64,000 bases of DNA from Bemisia tabaci (Eukaryota; Arthropoda; Insecta; Hemiptera; Aleyrodidae), in NCBI RefSeq assembly GCF_918797505.1, contig NC_092800.1:35392263-35456262 (forward strand), read 5' to 3'. Numbering within the stretch: position 1 is the first letter of the stretch; each line of letters begins with the position of its first letter. This document shows positions 11,045 to 22,688 of this stretch, in pieces. Position numbers and translations under genes: made by a program. The notes below the pieces were generated by a model, which worked only from the letters and a program-made list of their open reading frames with translations, did not search any database and was not told the DNA's origin.

Positions 11045-12890
11045 GTACGAGGGAGTCGCTGAATTGGTTTCCAAACGGCCAAATTGGTTTCCATAGACTG
11101 ATTTAGTGACTACGTCATGCGATATCAAATCAAACTCTTGGTTCAAACCAAAACAAACTAACATAGCCTCATGTGCGAATTCTTCATATGTTAATTGAGC
11201 TAATTTATTAAAATTTAGTCATTTACCGGCCATAAATCAACTAAAGACTCAAAGTCTGGGAAAGTGAGAGTATTGGAAAGTGATAATCGTTCACGGGTAA
11301 AGAAGTCTTTCAACTGAGCATGGAGTAAGATTGATCCCTTTTATTCTCTAAATACGCAACTATTCGCGCTCTCCGGTAGGTTTATTGCCTATCCGTCGTA
11401 ATTGAAGGCGAACTTCAGACGACAATAGTTACGCATAGGCGCACACATCGTCCATCGGTCGAATCAAAGCATGAATTGAAGTAAATGTGTATTTTCAGAA
11501 TATTTGACTCACCACAGGGAAGGAGATAGGTCCTGGGAAGTAAAATATTCTGTCGAGTATAGTTTTTAATGAGTGAAAAGATACAATTTCAAGACTTAAA
11601 CGAGCAATTGTCTGTATTTTCTTGGAAAATGAGGTGCGAGCGGTTTCGCCTATTTTTGAGTCAATACTTGTCCAAAAATGTTTGTTTATTTTTGAGTCAA
11701 TACATTACTAGAGAACATTTCTTCAAGAGCATGCCCACTGAAGGAGTTATTTCCGATTGGATCAGCCAGCTGAATCTTCTCGGAGCTATTTGTACCCAAC
11801 AAAAACAAGCAGCTCCAACGCCAAAGCGTTGGAGGGCGCTTCTTTAACACTGCGCATGCGAGGAACGTTTTCATACGGCCAAGCGAGAGTATTGCGGACG
11901 GACGATGTATAACAAATTGCCTACGTGAAGGTGGTCCGGCAGCAACATACCCGCCGCTAGTCTCTGGAAAACAATAGAAAATAGTAGTTGCGTACGTTGC
12001 CAGCGAGCGCATCTGTTTCAATTACCTAGCATCGAGTCGGGCCTCTAACTTTCTATTCTCTCTGACATAACCTTAAACCTTCAACCCAGAGCCGCAAACA
12101 GCTGATGCTTGACGATGCTGCGCCGAGAAAATGAACCAATCACAAAATAGCACAGTAATACGTCACTAAAATGAAGAGATCACGTGACTGTTCGTGATTT
12201 TTTCGAATCAATCTGAAACTACAACCTCGAATATGAGGCATTTAAGCATAACGAAGCCCCAAAATAGTTTAACCAGGTAATGCGTCCGTGCGAGATTGTT
12301 ATGCTTAAAAGCAAAACATTTCACGAAAACTTTTACGGATACCAGATGCAGAAAAAAATCAAATTTTCCCGGTTGTACCAGAATGGCGTCATTACCCATA
12401 AGGCAAAACGGTATGTAGTATAGTACATGTTACATCGGGGGAGTCGAACGGCTGGAAAGGGCGCATCTGGTACCCAGAAGCGCCCAAAATGGCCAGCGTT
12501 GTACGAGTATGCCAATGATTCAAAATGACAGAATATTGTATTTGCTTGTATCACTGAATGAATTAATGAACGAGTGATTAAATGGAACTTTCTTCACTTG
12601 AAATGTAAAATCAAAAAGTTTTGATGTTTGTCCCTCGAAGCTCTCTTTTTAGAATCTAACCATCAAAATTTTGATTCTCTCTCCTCAATTTGTTTTTGAC
12701 CTTACTGTTTAAGTAATGTTTATACCGTTCAAATTTTTCCTATACTTGGTCGATTTTTAAGGGTTTCTGTGCACTCGTAATCGCGACGAAATTGCTTCAA
12801 ATACGATTTCAGTATTCGGTAGAGAGAAAACCTAACTCGGCATCACTGTACAGTACGCTCCCACCAACAACCCGCTCCTAAAGGTCTTAC
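11045..12890. other. No confirmed gene; one dispersed repeat
   Basis: About 11340-11425 is similar in reverse to 45300-45370 (shared words CGCGAATAGTT and TTCGCCTTCAAT). On the minus strand a pyrimidine-rich acceptor (TTCTATTGTTTTCCAG) ends near 11968 and is followed by about 30 open codons in the phase that the exon at 12891-12948 would need. That would be a possible next exon, but I cannot support it further. Confidence 0.35.
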
Positions 12891-12948
12891 CTGAGATGCC
12901 TGCGTATGAGATTGCGTCATCGTCAGCAGTGCTCCAGCAGTAGCACTC
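12891..12948 (-). CDS. Candidate internal coding exon, unidentified gene
   Basis: The minus-strand segment ends in a very good donor (TCTCAG followed by GTAAGACC). Its acceptor (AACGGTTAAAG) is weak in pyrimidines. Read with one leading base it is open to the donor (SATAGALLTMTQSHTQASQ) and ends between codons (phase 0). Two upstream minus-strand exons, 13193-13254 and 19575-19693, both end with two leftover bases and would join this frame. I do not recognise the protein. Another frame is also open, so the reading is provisional. Expression evidence would be decisive. Confidence 0.3.
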
Positions 12949-13192
12949 CTTTAACCGTTGCCGAAGAGAACAATAATAACTCTTTTTCTGTGCGCGTGAC
13001 TTTTAAACTTTTTATTCGTTTAATTATATCTTTATTTATTTATTTTTGGGCGATGTACAAATTCAGGTTGTCCAGCGGTGTGAAAAACATGGAAAGTCGG
13101 GATTATATTCATTCTCATGCACATGACCTAAGTATTTCTTTCTACCATAAACTAAAAATCAGGAAACCCCTGCTTTATCACTTGAGGCTTAC

Positions 13193-13254
13193 CGAGGCAC
13201 AAACAATGACTTGAGTAATTCTTTCTCCTTTCTCCATATTTTCCTCTCCGCCAT
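13193..13254 (-). CDS. Candidate first coding exon, unidentified gene
   Basis: An ATG at 13254 (G at +4, upstream in-frame TGA adjacent) opens a frame of 20 codons starting MAERKIWRKEKELL. It runs to the donor CTCG|GTAAGC at 13193 and leaves two bases (phase 2). The peptide is basic and amphipathic with no signal peptide. The phase matches the acceptor of 12891-12948, 244 bases downstream. It is too short to identify. It may be an alternative first exon to 19575-19693, or chance. Confidence 0.3.
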
Positions 13255-13925
13255 TCAATGGTCGGAAGTTACTGGGTTAGGCTTCAAATTGAATGCGTTT
13301 TAGTTTTACTATAACATTACTTTAAATGTGTTGCTTCTGCTTATATACTGGTCCGAACTATCGATATTTTCTAAAAGTTGATACGAATACTAAAGTATGA
13401 GAGCAATGTTGCCTTGTCATGGAAATTGCAGTTTGAGGATTAGAATTTCGTCTAATTTTCCTCGATGAAATCTGTATCTGCTAGAAAAGCTCTGAATATT
13501 TGTCTTTGAAATATTCATAAATGCTAGGTTAAATATGGGAGAAAATCTTTTAAAAATTCAAAGAAATAAAATGAGAGATCTCCGCCCCACGCCCCATCGG
13601 AAGAGATGTGGCAACGTTGAAATTTTCATGCAGCATTTATCCTTAGCTCGGTAAAATGTGACTCTTTAAAATGCACACAGTTACCGGAGCATTGAAAGAT
13701 GATTTCCTCTGTATAAAATACATATAAATATAAATATAAATTGATTGTCCTTGAAAGAGAAATCATGCGAAGTTAAAGCGTATTCGTATTTATTTGTCTT
13801 ATAATTTTAAATTTATTCGTTGATTTTTATTCTCACAGATATTCGCTTTTTTGCATTGATAATTCTGTGATTTTTAATTCCGCCAAAGAAAAACTATACT
13901 TTTGACACCGAGATATTACAACGAT
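13255..13925. other. No gene recognised
   Basis: AT-rich with a short ATAAATAT simple tract near 13720-13740. I see nothing else. Confidence 0.45.
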
Positions 13926-14330
13926 TAAAGCGCGCGCTATGCTGTGCGCGTAGCGAGTGAAATATTCCTACAGTCCTGTAGTAGGTGCTAATATGAGTTT
14001 GACGCGGACTGACCGACTGCACTGCGTTTGGCACAATGCAAGAAGTATTCATGCAGTCTTGTAGGCGCTGATGCGTTTCGCGCCTACCACAACATTTGGC
14101 GCAACGCGAGAAGTATCCCTACGGCCTTGCAGGCGTTGAAATGTCTTTAACGTCGGCCGCACTATGTTTGACGCGATTATTCGAACTTGCGTTGGAATAA
14201 TCGTAGCATCGAATAATAAGGCTTAAAAGGTCCATGTTGTGTTTTGACGCCGTATGAGCATGCCAACGTTGTCTCGTTTCTTCCGATAAAATGTTTTTTT
14301 CCGAGAAAAGTTAGGAAAGTTCTTTATGTT
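13926..14330. repeat. TGCGTTT/GAAGTATTC tandem repeat block, copy A
   Basis: Degenerate units contain GCGCAA-GCGAGAAGTAT, GCAGTCTTGTAGGCGCTG and CGGCCGCACT. They are followed by a unique-looking tail (GGCTTAAAAGGTCCATGTTG, then TTTTTCCGAGAAAAGTTAGG). The whole order recurs at 57545-57880, so this is a dispersed composite repeat rather than a local array. Confidence 0.7.
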
Positions 14331-15372
14331 CACTTTTTTAGATCGAATGGACCATTAAACAAGGTACACCGATACATGATTCTACTCCAGAATTTCGCGT
14401 AGAGCACGATTCGTGCAACAAAAACTACTGAAATCAACTCCTAGTCAAGATATTAACGTTTTTAAAGTACACTGGTCACGGGAATTTTGAATAGCCCGGC
14501 TACAGAAAAACAATATCCTGTCCGGGTCAAATCGCGCACTACAACGGCTTTAGCATACTACTCAATCGAGCATTGTGGTGTTCAAAGTGTGTACAGCTTG
14601 CTATAGCTAAGCCAAAGCGTCAAGATTGAGGTTGTCATATTTTCATATTTCTGAGACTGGCATAGTGACGTAATTCAACCCAAGTATATTATTCTTTCTT
14701 CCATGAGCGGAAAGTTTGGATTTATTCATAAAAACGTTATTATCACGGTTAGGAGTTAATCTAGAGTTAGGGTTTGATCGCTCGACGTCTAGCTAGTCGA
14801 TTTCTATGACGTCGAAAGCACCGGGCAGCTCAAATAAAAATCGCCCGGGAAAAACTAAAAACCGCATATCTTCAAAAATATCTTCACTTTGATTGAAAAA
14901 AAAAGGGGGGGGGGAAGTGGAAGGAGACAAGACTGTATCATAAATCGTTTACCAAGAGTTATCATCTCAGTCGAAGCATGCTACGTGATGATATCGACAA
15001 CTGCATGCTGCTCTCGGGATGAAAATCGTGGAAATATGGAAGGAGCTTTAGCTTCCTCACAAGTAGCGCCTGAATACAACTAAACGTGCTCCAAGGATGT
15101 CTGTGTTGCATACTGAAAAATTGAAGGCGCTTTAGTGGTGCTCTCGTGCCTCCATCCGTAGGAATCTTCGTAGGGCGGTAGGCGCATCACGTTGTTTTGA
15201 GGTCGTCAACGTAATGAACCGACTTAACATGAGATCTGTCTAATTTCCTCTAGTTTTTCATTTCTTTAAATAGAAAACTGAGTAAATTCTGACTCATAAT
15301 TTTGTGAGTATATTCTTTTAATAAACTCACGTAAAAATTCTTAAAAAAATGATAAAAAAACGTCAAAAGAAT
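14331..15372. other. No gene; part of a dispersed repeat and a G-run
   Basis: About 14340-14660 shares an ordered set of words with 28470-28720 (ATGGACCAT, AAGATATTAACGTTTT, GGTTGTCAT). A run of about 10 Gs sits near 14907-14916. No exon is supported. Confidence 0.4.
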
Positions 15373-15379
15373 AATTGAC

Positions 15380-15598
15380 TTTTTTTTTTTTTTTTTTTTT
15401 TTTTTACTACTTCAAATACTACACAAGTGGTAATCCTTGCGCTTCCAGTTAGAGCCCCTCCTCCCTCCGTCCCTAACATGTACCAGCCTAAGGCAACCGT
15501 TGTTTGAGATCATCAAACTCGGGTCGCGTAGCCGGGAATCGAACCCGGGACCTCCTGATTGTGGAGCCAGCGCTACAACCACTACACCACAGGAGGCC
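15380..15598 (-). mobile_element. tRNA-derived SINE with poly-A tail and 7-bp target duplication
   Basis: Read on the minus strand, the head (15598 down to about 15525) has RNA polymerase III boxes: TGGTGTAGTGG (box A region) and GGTTCGATTCC (box B). A body follows, then a poly-A tail (the T-run 15380-15405 on the plus strand). AATTGAC flanks both sides (15373-15379, 15599-15605), the hallmark of target-primed insertion. The head cannot close a tRNA acceptor stem, so this is a SINE, not a tRNA gene. It depends on a LINE for movement. Confidence 0.88.
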
Positions 15599-15605
15599 AA
15601 TTGAC

Positions 15606-16439
15606 AAATTAATGTAAACACAAGAGGAAATTAAACTTTATGAGAAGCAGTCGAGCTGATTCTGATTAAAACCCACAAATGTTATTTTGATGCATGAAGA
15701 TAGAGAAACGTCTAAGTATGCTCTTCGGAGATCGACCGAATGGATATAACTTACATCAGCCTAACCGAATCAGACATTGCCTATTTTTACTATTGTTTTG
15801 TTTTTTTTTATCAGAAAACTAAGAGGCATTTTAAAAACTGTATTTTGTGAATAGATCTTTCAGAGGAACAGAGAAAATTCACCAAGAGTTTTTGGGCAGT
15901 ATGTTGTTCAGGTTTCGTCGTGAAAAAAGATGATACATGAGAGAAAATCAGCAAAGTGTATCGCAGCCCGGCTGTTTTGAGTTGAGTCCGTCCGACTGGA
16001 CAAAGCTAAACCAACTGAATTTTTCACGTCTTATCGCCAAAGAAAGCAGACCAAAGCCCTTCGCTCTGGCAAAATAAACACTCTGCACTGGTCAATATTC
16101 TAGCTGGAAACTTGCCAGCTTAATGATTAATGCACGACTGTTGTGTCGTCGCGATTAATTGGACGTCATTAAACAGTCCGGAACTAACTTCATTAGGAGT
16201 TTTGAAGAAAAGACATACGTGTAAGAGTCTACCAATAACTTAGATAGGGACGAATACGGAATTGTGGAAAGAGGGGACCGTGCATTATGCATCAGCGAGA
16301 AACGAAGAAGAGCTGTCGTATAAAGAAACCTCTCAAAGCTCCATTGAATTCCAAAGCAATAGGTGTTCTTAACCTTTCTGTAGATAGGTCTTTTCTGCCA
16401 AACACAATCGGACTAAAATTTTCAATTAAGGAATAGTCC
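15606..16439. other. No gene recognised
   Basis: I see no exon, foldback or tandem structure that I can support in this stretch. Confidence 0.4.
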
Positions 16440-16697
16440 GTCGCGGCGTGCTAAGGAAAACCGTCTTATGAACCTTCAGGCATTGCCAAATGTCGTTTGA
16501 TATATCACGAATTTCCTGGTAAACGTGATTATTTTCCTCAGAATTTTTCAAATAATTTTGTTCGCAGTTTCAACTGAAGCTCCTGGAACTCCCAAGGAAA
16601 AATATTCATAACGTTCCGCAAAAATAACAATTTTATCGAAGGAAGTTCGGCAACTATCAAATGTTCATACAGCGTTCTTCCCTAGCACTGCAGTACT
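16440..16697. mobile_element. GTGCTAAGG-family MITE, copy 1
   Basis: This foldback of about 255 bp has ends near CGTGCTAAGGAAAACCG and the mirror CGTTCTTCCCTAGCACTGC. Inner landmarks shared with other copies are ATTTCCTGGTAAAC and AAGGAAAAATATTCATAA. Related copies are at 34612, 55712, 59346 and 60329. Confidence 0.75.
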
Positions 16698-18039
16698 GTT
16701 TGCGGATCCTTCATAAAAACACCTATCTGCATACGGAAACTCATATCAAAGTCGTCTCCAAACTAAGTCATAGGTGCGATAGGTGCTTTTTGCAGAATGT
16801 GGTCCAATCCCTCCTGTAAAATTCGATCAGCCACTCGTATACTTATTTGAAAAAATATCAAATGAAAAACGTTCCATCCGTCCGAAGATATCACATCGGC
16901 TCTATGTGCGTAAAGCTTGAATCTTGAATTAAATCAAATAGTTGGACGGCATCCCCTTAAAGTGTCCTCATCAGGATTAAAACGCCACACATATTCCTAC
17001 AGTTTGGTATTGGAATTCGGATTGTGAAGAATTACAAGTATTAGTTAGGTCAATCTGACAGATTTTGTCCAAATTACCGCACCTGTATTTCACGTTGACT
17101 GCTTTTCTTCCATGTTTGATTTTTCGCACACAAAATTAAGCAGCATGGTGCCTTAAACTTTCCGTGAATTTCCCTCGCAGTGCGAAGAATATATTTACTC
17201 AGTTTTGACGAATAATTTTGGTTAGTTTTCTTTAAAAAAAAAACAAAAAAAAAAAAAAAAAAAAAAAAAAAACAATAAAATAAAATATTAGAAGAAATTT
17301 GGTAACGTTTGATGAAGTTAGGCTGATTCTTATTAATGCCGTATTACTGTCCAATGCTTAGTCACATCCACATCTATTCAGTTTACCTTCGAACCAAGGT
17401 AACGCCTTCAGTTTTCCGTGATACCACAATGACTACATCTCTCTATCTCGCAGCTCGCACGGTCGTTGTCGGGCTATCTGAATAAACGCCGCGATGTATC
17501 CTCAAGAAAATGTACATGTTTATTTACGAATATTATTAAGACAGAAGAAACAAGCTTAGAATGTATGAATAAAGGATATCTATTTGATATCTTGTCTCGA
17601 AGTAAACAAACCCACTCTAAGGCGCGGAGAAAAATATGAAAAATCTAGGCAATCGAGCACGTTTCTTTCCCAAGTTCAAAGCAAGTTTTGCTGAGCATCT
17701 TTGCTGTACAACTTTCATTGCGGGAACGTGGGAATCTCAAATATCCGAAATTTTGCAATTCACAATTTTAAGTGAAACTGCGAAAAAACTGTCCAATATA
17801 AGTTTAGTGCAGCATTCACGAGAAACTACGATAATCGCCATAAAACAGGTAGAAGTTCAGAAAATCTGAGGCATCGTTAATACTCCTAAAATGAATGCAC
17901 CCATGACGCTAAGGCACCGCTTGAAAACAAACTTACTTTAGAACTAAAACATTGCATTACTATAATCTTTTTCTTGCGTTGGTCTCTCAATGTTCTCAAC
18001 CTCTCAGTAATGCAGTACTCATTGTTTTTTTGCTTTCAG
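16698..18039. other. No gene; long A tract at about 17237-17272
   Basis: The A tract could be the tail of a degraded retroelement on the plus strand, but I cannot define its body. An open frame at 17636-17869 has no supporting splice or protein signature. Confidence 0.4.
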
Positions 18040-18143
18040 TGCTCCTGAGCCTGGATAGAAACGAAAATAATGAGACTTTGCGAAAAGAAACTCATCGGCC
18101 CAGTAGCATAGCTCTCAGTCAAGCTTCATACGGTCTCTTCAAG
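18040..18143 (+). CDS. Candidate internal coding exon, unidentified gene
   Basis: A strong acceptor (TGTTTTTTTGCTTTCAG) ends at 18039 and a strong donor (CTTCAAG|GTAAGATC) follows 18143. Of the three plus-strand frames between them, only one is open. It has two bases completing a split codon, then 34 codons including LSLDRNENNETLRK and SIALSQASYGLFK. The exon enters in phase 1 and leaves in phase 0. The peptide is polar with no membrane segment and I do not recognise it. It is the only plus-strand exon I trust in the window. The neighbouring exons of its gene were not found. Confidence 0.5.
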
Positions 18144-19574
18144 GTAAGATCTTTCCTCTAATTTGATGTGAAGCGTTCATGTCTTCTCTGACAGGTTGAA
18201 ATTGATACTTTTAGTATCATGTATTGTGCATGCATATATGTTTTTCTCTGTCCGACAAAATCACCAGAAAGCTTCAACGTTTTTAGGATATTTTTTGGCC
18301 GCGGTTACTAATCTTGGGGCTATCTGAACAATCCAACGCTCAGACACCATTGATGGTCATATGCTTCCATCAATCAGATGACCGATAAATTTTCGAAATG
18401 AAAAAAATATACACATGACCGATAAGGCAGCCGAAAGGCAACCCCCGGGATCAGCTCAATACTGATACCTACCCGACGTTAAAACCGGTCTTGGTCTTGG
18501 TTATCGCAATGTGCCAATCTTATAAGACTCTAATGCTCATAATACCTATTTTTTTAATAGTTTTCCAAATCGATCATAACTTAGACATTTTTGACACGAC
18601 AATTCGATTCTATCTTATCCTCTCGCCGAAAGTAGAGATATCGAGCCCAATTCATACTTTCGCCTCGCGTTTGAGTACTTTATAAAATGATAGAATATAA
18701 GTTTTAATGTCGGAAAAAACAAATTAAAATTACTCAATTTTAATTTTTTTCGTATCGTATCAGCTTTGTGTACTCGTACATAGAATATGGTATTTTGGGG
18801 GGCTTTTGAGATTGATGTATCATCTTAAATACCGTGCCGCCTTACCATGTAAGTTTAATAATTCTAGGAGCGATCATTGAAAAGTTGAGCTTTCAACTCT
18901 AAATTCTCAATGACTCTTCTATGCGTATTGCGTATCCAAAAATTGACAAACTTAGTTAAAATTTGGCAGCATTACAAAGTTCTGTACTCAGCTGAGTTGG
19001 CTACTTCGAATGAGACAAGAAAAGTAAACGCTAAATAAATGAGAAACTTTCTCTTTGTCCGTAAAATTCCTTATTGATTCGAGGGACTGTTGTTCAGAGA
19101 CTCAGTACTAGCAGCTTCTTGCAGTGTGAAATTTACTTTCGTAGGGCAAATCTACTTTTTGCCTTTTGATGCTTAATGAGTAACGCGCTGAGCGAAGCAG
19201 ACCCAGTTTGACAAACTGTTTCAACAAACTCATCCAACATGACTTTCAACAATAATCACCAGGCAACGATAAATATTTTTAGCCTTAAATATTGTAAATA
19301 CCCGAATTCAACACGTGCCACACCTGATTTCGCAGATAAAGTTTCTAAAATACTTAAAAGCTAAGTTGACGCACTCTCCCAACAGGTTTGAAGGTTAGGT
19401 TGTAAAATATACTCCCGTGGAATTAGTCTTTGACCCCTTCGATGTCTGAATAATTGTAGGACCGAAAATTTGTACCTCTTTACTTAAGACGTACATTTTG
19501 ATTGTATGGAGGAAAGTATGAACGCGACAACCACAGGATATGGAATGTGGGTACATATTTGCTCGTGCTCTTAC
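18144..19574. other. No gene recognised
   Basis: AT-rich intron-like or intergenic DNA. I see no foldback element with clear borders. Confidence 0.4.
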
Positions 19575-19693
19575 CTGCAGAATGGCGAGACCCAGTCGTG
19601 ATAAGAAGAATTCTCCTCCGACTCCGAGCACTCCGATTCTTCCTGCGAGTACCTTGACTCCTCGACTGCGGGACAACAGGACGCACTATCCAT
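19575..19693 (-). CDS. Candidate first coding exon with acidic serine-rich N terminus
   Basis: An ATG at 19693 (G at -3 and +4, in-frame TGA upstream) opens 39 codons starting MDSASCCPAVEESRY, followed by an acidic, serine-rich stretch and then SYHDWVSPFC. It runs to a strong donor (TGCAG|GTAAGAGC) at 19575 and leaves two bases (phase 2). The acid/serine composition and clean start-to-donor layout suggest a real first exon, perhaps of a nuclear or signalling protein. No domain is complete. Its phase fits the exon at 12891-12948, which would imply a 6.6-kb intron. I do not recognise the gene. Confidence 0.5.
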
Positions 19694-22133
19694 ATCTCGC
19701 TTCCGGGAGGAAATTACTATGATTGGGTCCACTCATTTTGTAATTACACGTGGTTCATGCGTACTTGTTTTCGGCGTTGTCACGTCAGAGTCCGTCAACA
19801 CCACGTCGCATTTTGATTTTTTATGTACGCGAAAAAAATGATCACAAACCATTTCGTTGGATGAAAAAAAAATTTGAGTCAAATAATTTTTTTTTGTGTG
19901 TGTGAAATAAATTTTTTCAATCAAAAACGATTAATTTAAAATAAAGTTAATCTAAAGAAAATTATCTTTTAAGTACGTAAACGAACTTTATTGTACTCAA
20001 AAAATTGTATTTCGATCAAAGAAAAATGTTATTTAACCACTGCCTACAATATATTCAAAGTTTAAGCTTTCCTACATTCCTGAGCAAAAATTAAGTAGAG
20101 ACGTTCCACACAGATAATTCTGAATGGACCAAGTTTATAACAGAATCGCTCAAAACCGCCCTCTCCTCTTGATTTTCTACGTTTAAAAGCTAAGTTTTGT
20201 TGGGTTTCCAAACATTTTTCTCTGATTTAAGCAGCTTTCCCCGCGGCAAAAGTCACAAATTCGTGAAAACCGTAGTTATTTACGTTGCGTCTTATGGCGG
20301 TGTCTATAAGGACCGGAATAATTTTCGAACTTAGTTGGATTTCGTCTCAACCGTAGTTTGATATAGGGAGATTTCACTTTACTTCTTTCAGACCTTTCTA
20401 GCTAACTGGTATACTTTAGTTAAATGCTGCACCGGACCTAAAGCGACTCACTGTCATTTCCATGAACACACTAGTAAATTTAAAATTTACAATTCCTTAT
20501 TTTTCCCCTGCTTTTTCTCATCTTCGCAACTTACTGTTATCAGCGGACGCGCCCTGTCTGGGTGGCTTATTTGCGTCCGCTGATAACAGTAAGTAGCGCA
20601 AGAGAAAAATTCCGCGTCAAAAATGTTTTCAACAAATTTCCCGTAAGCAAATTTTTATTTTAAATTTCTCCTAAATGCCAATTGCTTAACTCTTCTGACT
20701 CTCGCAGATCCCAAATTTAATTAATGCTATCACGACTTAAATCTAGCAGGTGTCTGTTAAAATCTGCTACCTACATATCTAAGCCATTCTAATTTCCAAG
20801 GGAGTAAATTACTGGCTTTCCCTATTCATCCACAGACTTAAAACTAGAAAAATTTAAAAGGAATTTTGGTGGTAAACTGTCTCAAAATTAAACCCGCAAA
20901 AATTAATGAGACGTTGCAATTTCGATTCTATGAAAAATAACTGTCCATCAAAACTATTTTTTCATTCTTCGGAACCAGAATTTAAATATATTTACCTACC
21001 CATACGCAGGGTATCCCTGTAACCAAAATAATCAATGCTTTTGTTCCTAATATGACCAGTCCGTAACTTTTTTAATTTTACGATGTAATTATACTCGCAC
21101 TAATGTTATTTACGAGTATCTATTTATTCTTTTTCGTAGCTGCAGCTCTATGTGTCTGTAAGAATCGACATCGTATCATCCTGAATTATTTGCTTTAGCC
21201 CCCAGCGCCTTCAAAACTTCGCGATACAATACAGCTTTCTTTAGTGAAACATTATGAGCACGGAGACTCAGTTTGAAGTAACCATGTACTGATACTTAAC
21301 ATTAGGGTGACTTGCAAATTGATTTTTGATAAGTTATTGGTTGTCATTTGCAGGAATTCGGTTATTTTCTATTTTTTCATTTTTATTTTAAGGGACTCTT
21401 TTTGAACTCTATCGTCTAAAGGATATTTGTGCATCGACTGAACTAGACGCTAAATTTATTAAAGTCAACATAAAATATAACAACTTACAAACGTAAACTC
21501 ATCATGTACATCTTAAAAAACTAATGAGATCAACTATACATTTTTCATCAGGTCTGATGATGTGATAGTGCCCTTTGAGATACACAGATTTCGAGTTAAC
21601 GAGATTTTTTTTGTTTCCTCCAAATACATCCAAATTTTTTCAAAATTTCCATCTTACTCTATCGGACTTTGTTCTACGTCTGCCTTCAACTAAATCTCAT
21701 CACATTTGGGCCAACTTTTGTCACAGTTCGTTTTACCGTTCCACAGTTTGATTTCCGTGATTTTCCAGGTATCAACAGTCGGAAGGCCCTAGGTCGGCTT
21801 TATTCAGATTTCGGAACCTAGGACCTTTTAATCACGTGATGGAGTTGTGAATACTCTCATTTAAACGATGTAAATGCTCCTGTTATGCCATAATTCGTTC
21901 GAAAGATCAACCAGGCCGACTTTCATGATTTTCCAAGCTGTCGATAGGAGATAGTCCTTCGATGAAGCCGCTCTGTCAAGATTAAAAAAACGGCAAGTGG
22001 GCCTGAGGGCGTGAGTGCAAAGCACTCTTTAAGGGTTAGGCCGCGAAACGGCCAGGGGGCATACTCCCTAGTTTCAAAGGAACATTTGACCATAGCTGCT
22101 TTTAACAAAAATAAGCTAAACTTGAAAGCTCAA
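19694..22133. other. No gene; a small perfect hairpin and repeat scraps
   Basis: About 20295-20420 carries fragments of dispersed repeats: GGTGTCTATAAGGACCGG resembles the end of the element at 9640, and GATTTCGTCTCAACCGTAG resembles 25740. Otherwise no exon or bordered element is seen, apart from the hairpin at 20528-20597. Confidence 0.4.
20528..20597. repeat. 70-bp near-perfect inverted repeat (hairpin)
   Basis: CAACTTACTGTTATCAGCGG at the left is mirrored by GCGTCCGCTGATAACAGTAA at the right, with arms of about 24 bases and a 20-base loop. It may be a minimal foldback element. Confidence 0.7.
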
Positions 22134-22409
22134 CCTGCGGATTGATTGTTGAAGTTGGTAGACAAAGCGATAGACAAGAAAGACAACAGGGATATGGAGG
22201 GATTGTTTTGGAGGAAAAGGGTGGTTGCAATGGACACAGGCGGTAGATAATAGACTAGCTAACGACAACCCATGGGAGACCCGATAATTATTCTATCATT
22301 TTCTCCCTTAGTCTACAGGAACCACACATTTCAACCAATAGGATAGCTCCATACTCCCTATGTCTTCTTTGTATATAGCTTTGCCTATCAATTTCAACAA
22401 TCAGCCTGC
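22134..22409. mobile_element. GGGCTGATT-family MITE, copy 2
   Basis: A foldback with GATTGTTGAAGTTGGTAGAC at the left and GCCTATCAATTTCAACAATC at the right. It abuts copy 3 with no gap. Confidence 0.75.
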
Positions 22410-22688
22410 TGCGGGCCGATTATTGAAATTGATGCATGACAAAGCTATACATAAAGAAGACATAAGGAGTATAGGGCGATCCTATTGGTTGAAATAAGTG
22501 GTTCTTATAGACTAAGGGGGTAAATGATGGACTAACTATCGGGTCTCTCGTGGATTGCCGTTAGTTAGTCTAGTACCTACGTCCTCTGTCCATTGCAACC
22601 ACCTGCTTCCACCAATAGGATCCCTCCATATCCTTTTTGTCTTCCTCGTCTATTGCTTTGTCTATCAATGTCAAGAATCAGCCTGCTG
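22410..22688. mobile_element. GGGCTGATT-family MITE, copy 3, overlapping a gene end
   Basis: The left end is GCGGGCCGATTATTGAAATT. The right end (TCTATCAATGTCAAGAATC then AGCCTGCTGG) runs into the last codons of the minus-strand glycosyltransferase, whose TGA stop (22678-22680) lies inside this terminal repeat. Confidence 0.8.

Noticed and set aside
11686..12021. 111-codon minus-strand open frame
   Set aside because: No domain recognised. The acceptor inside it would use a different frame, so the frame as a whole is not a gene.
15529..15600. tRNA gene
   Set aside because: Pol III boxes are present, but the two ends do not form an acceptor stem, and the unit has a body, poly-A tail and target duplication. 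It is a SINE head.
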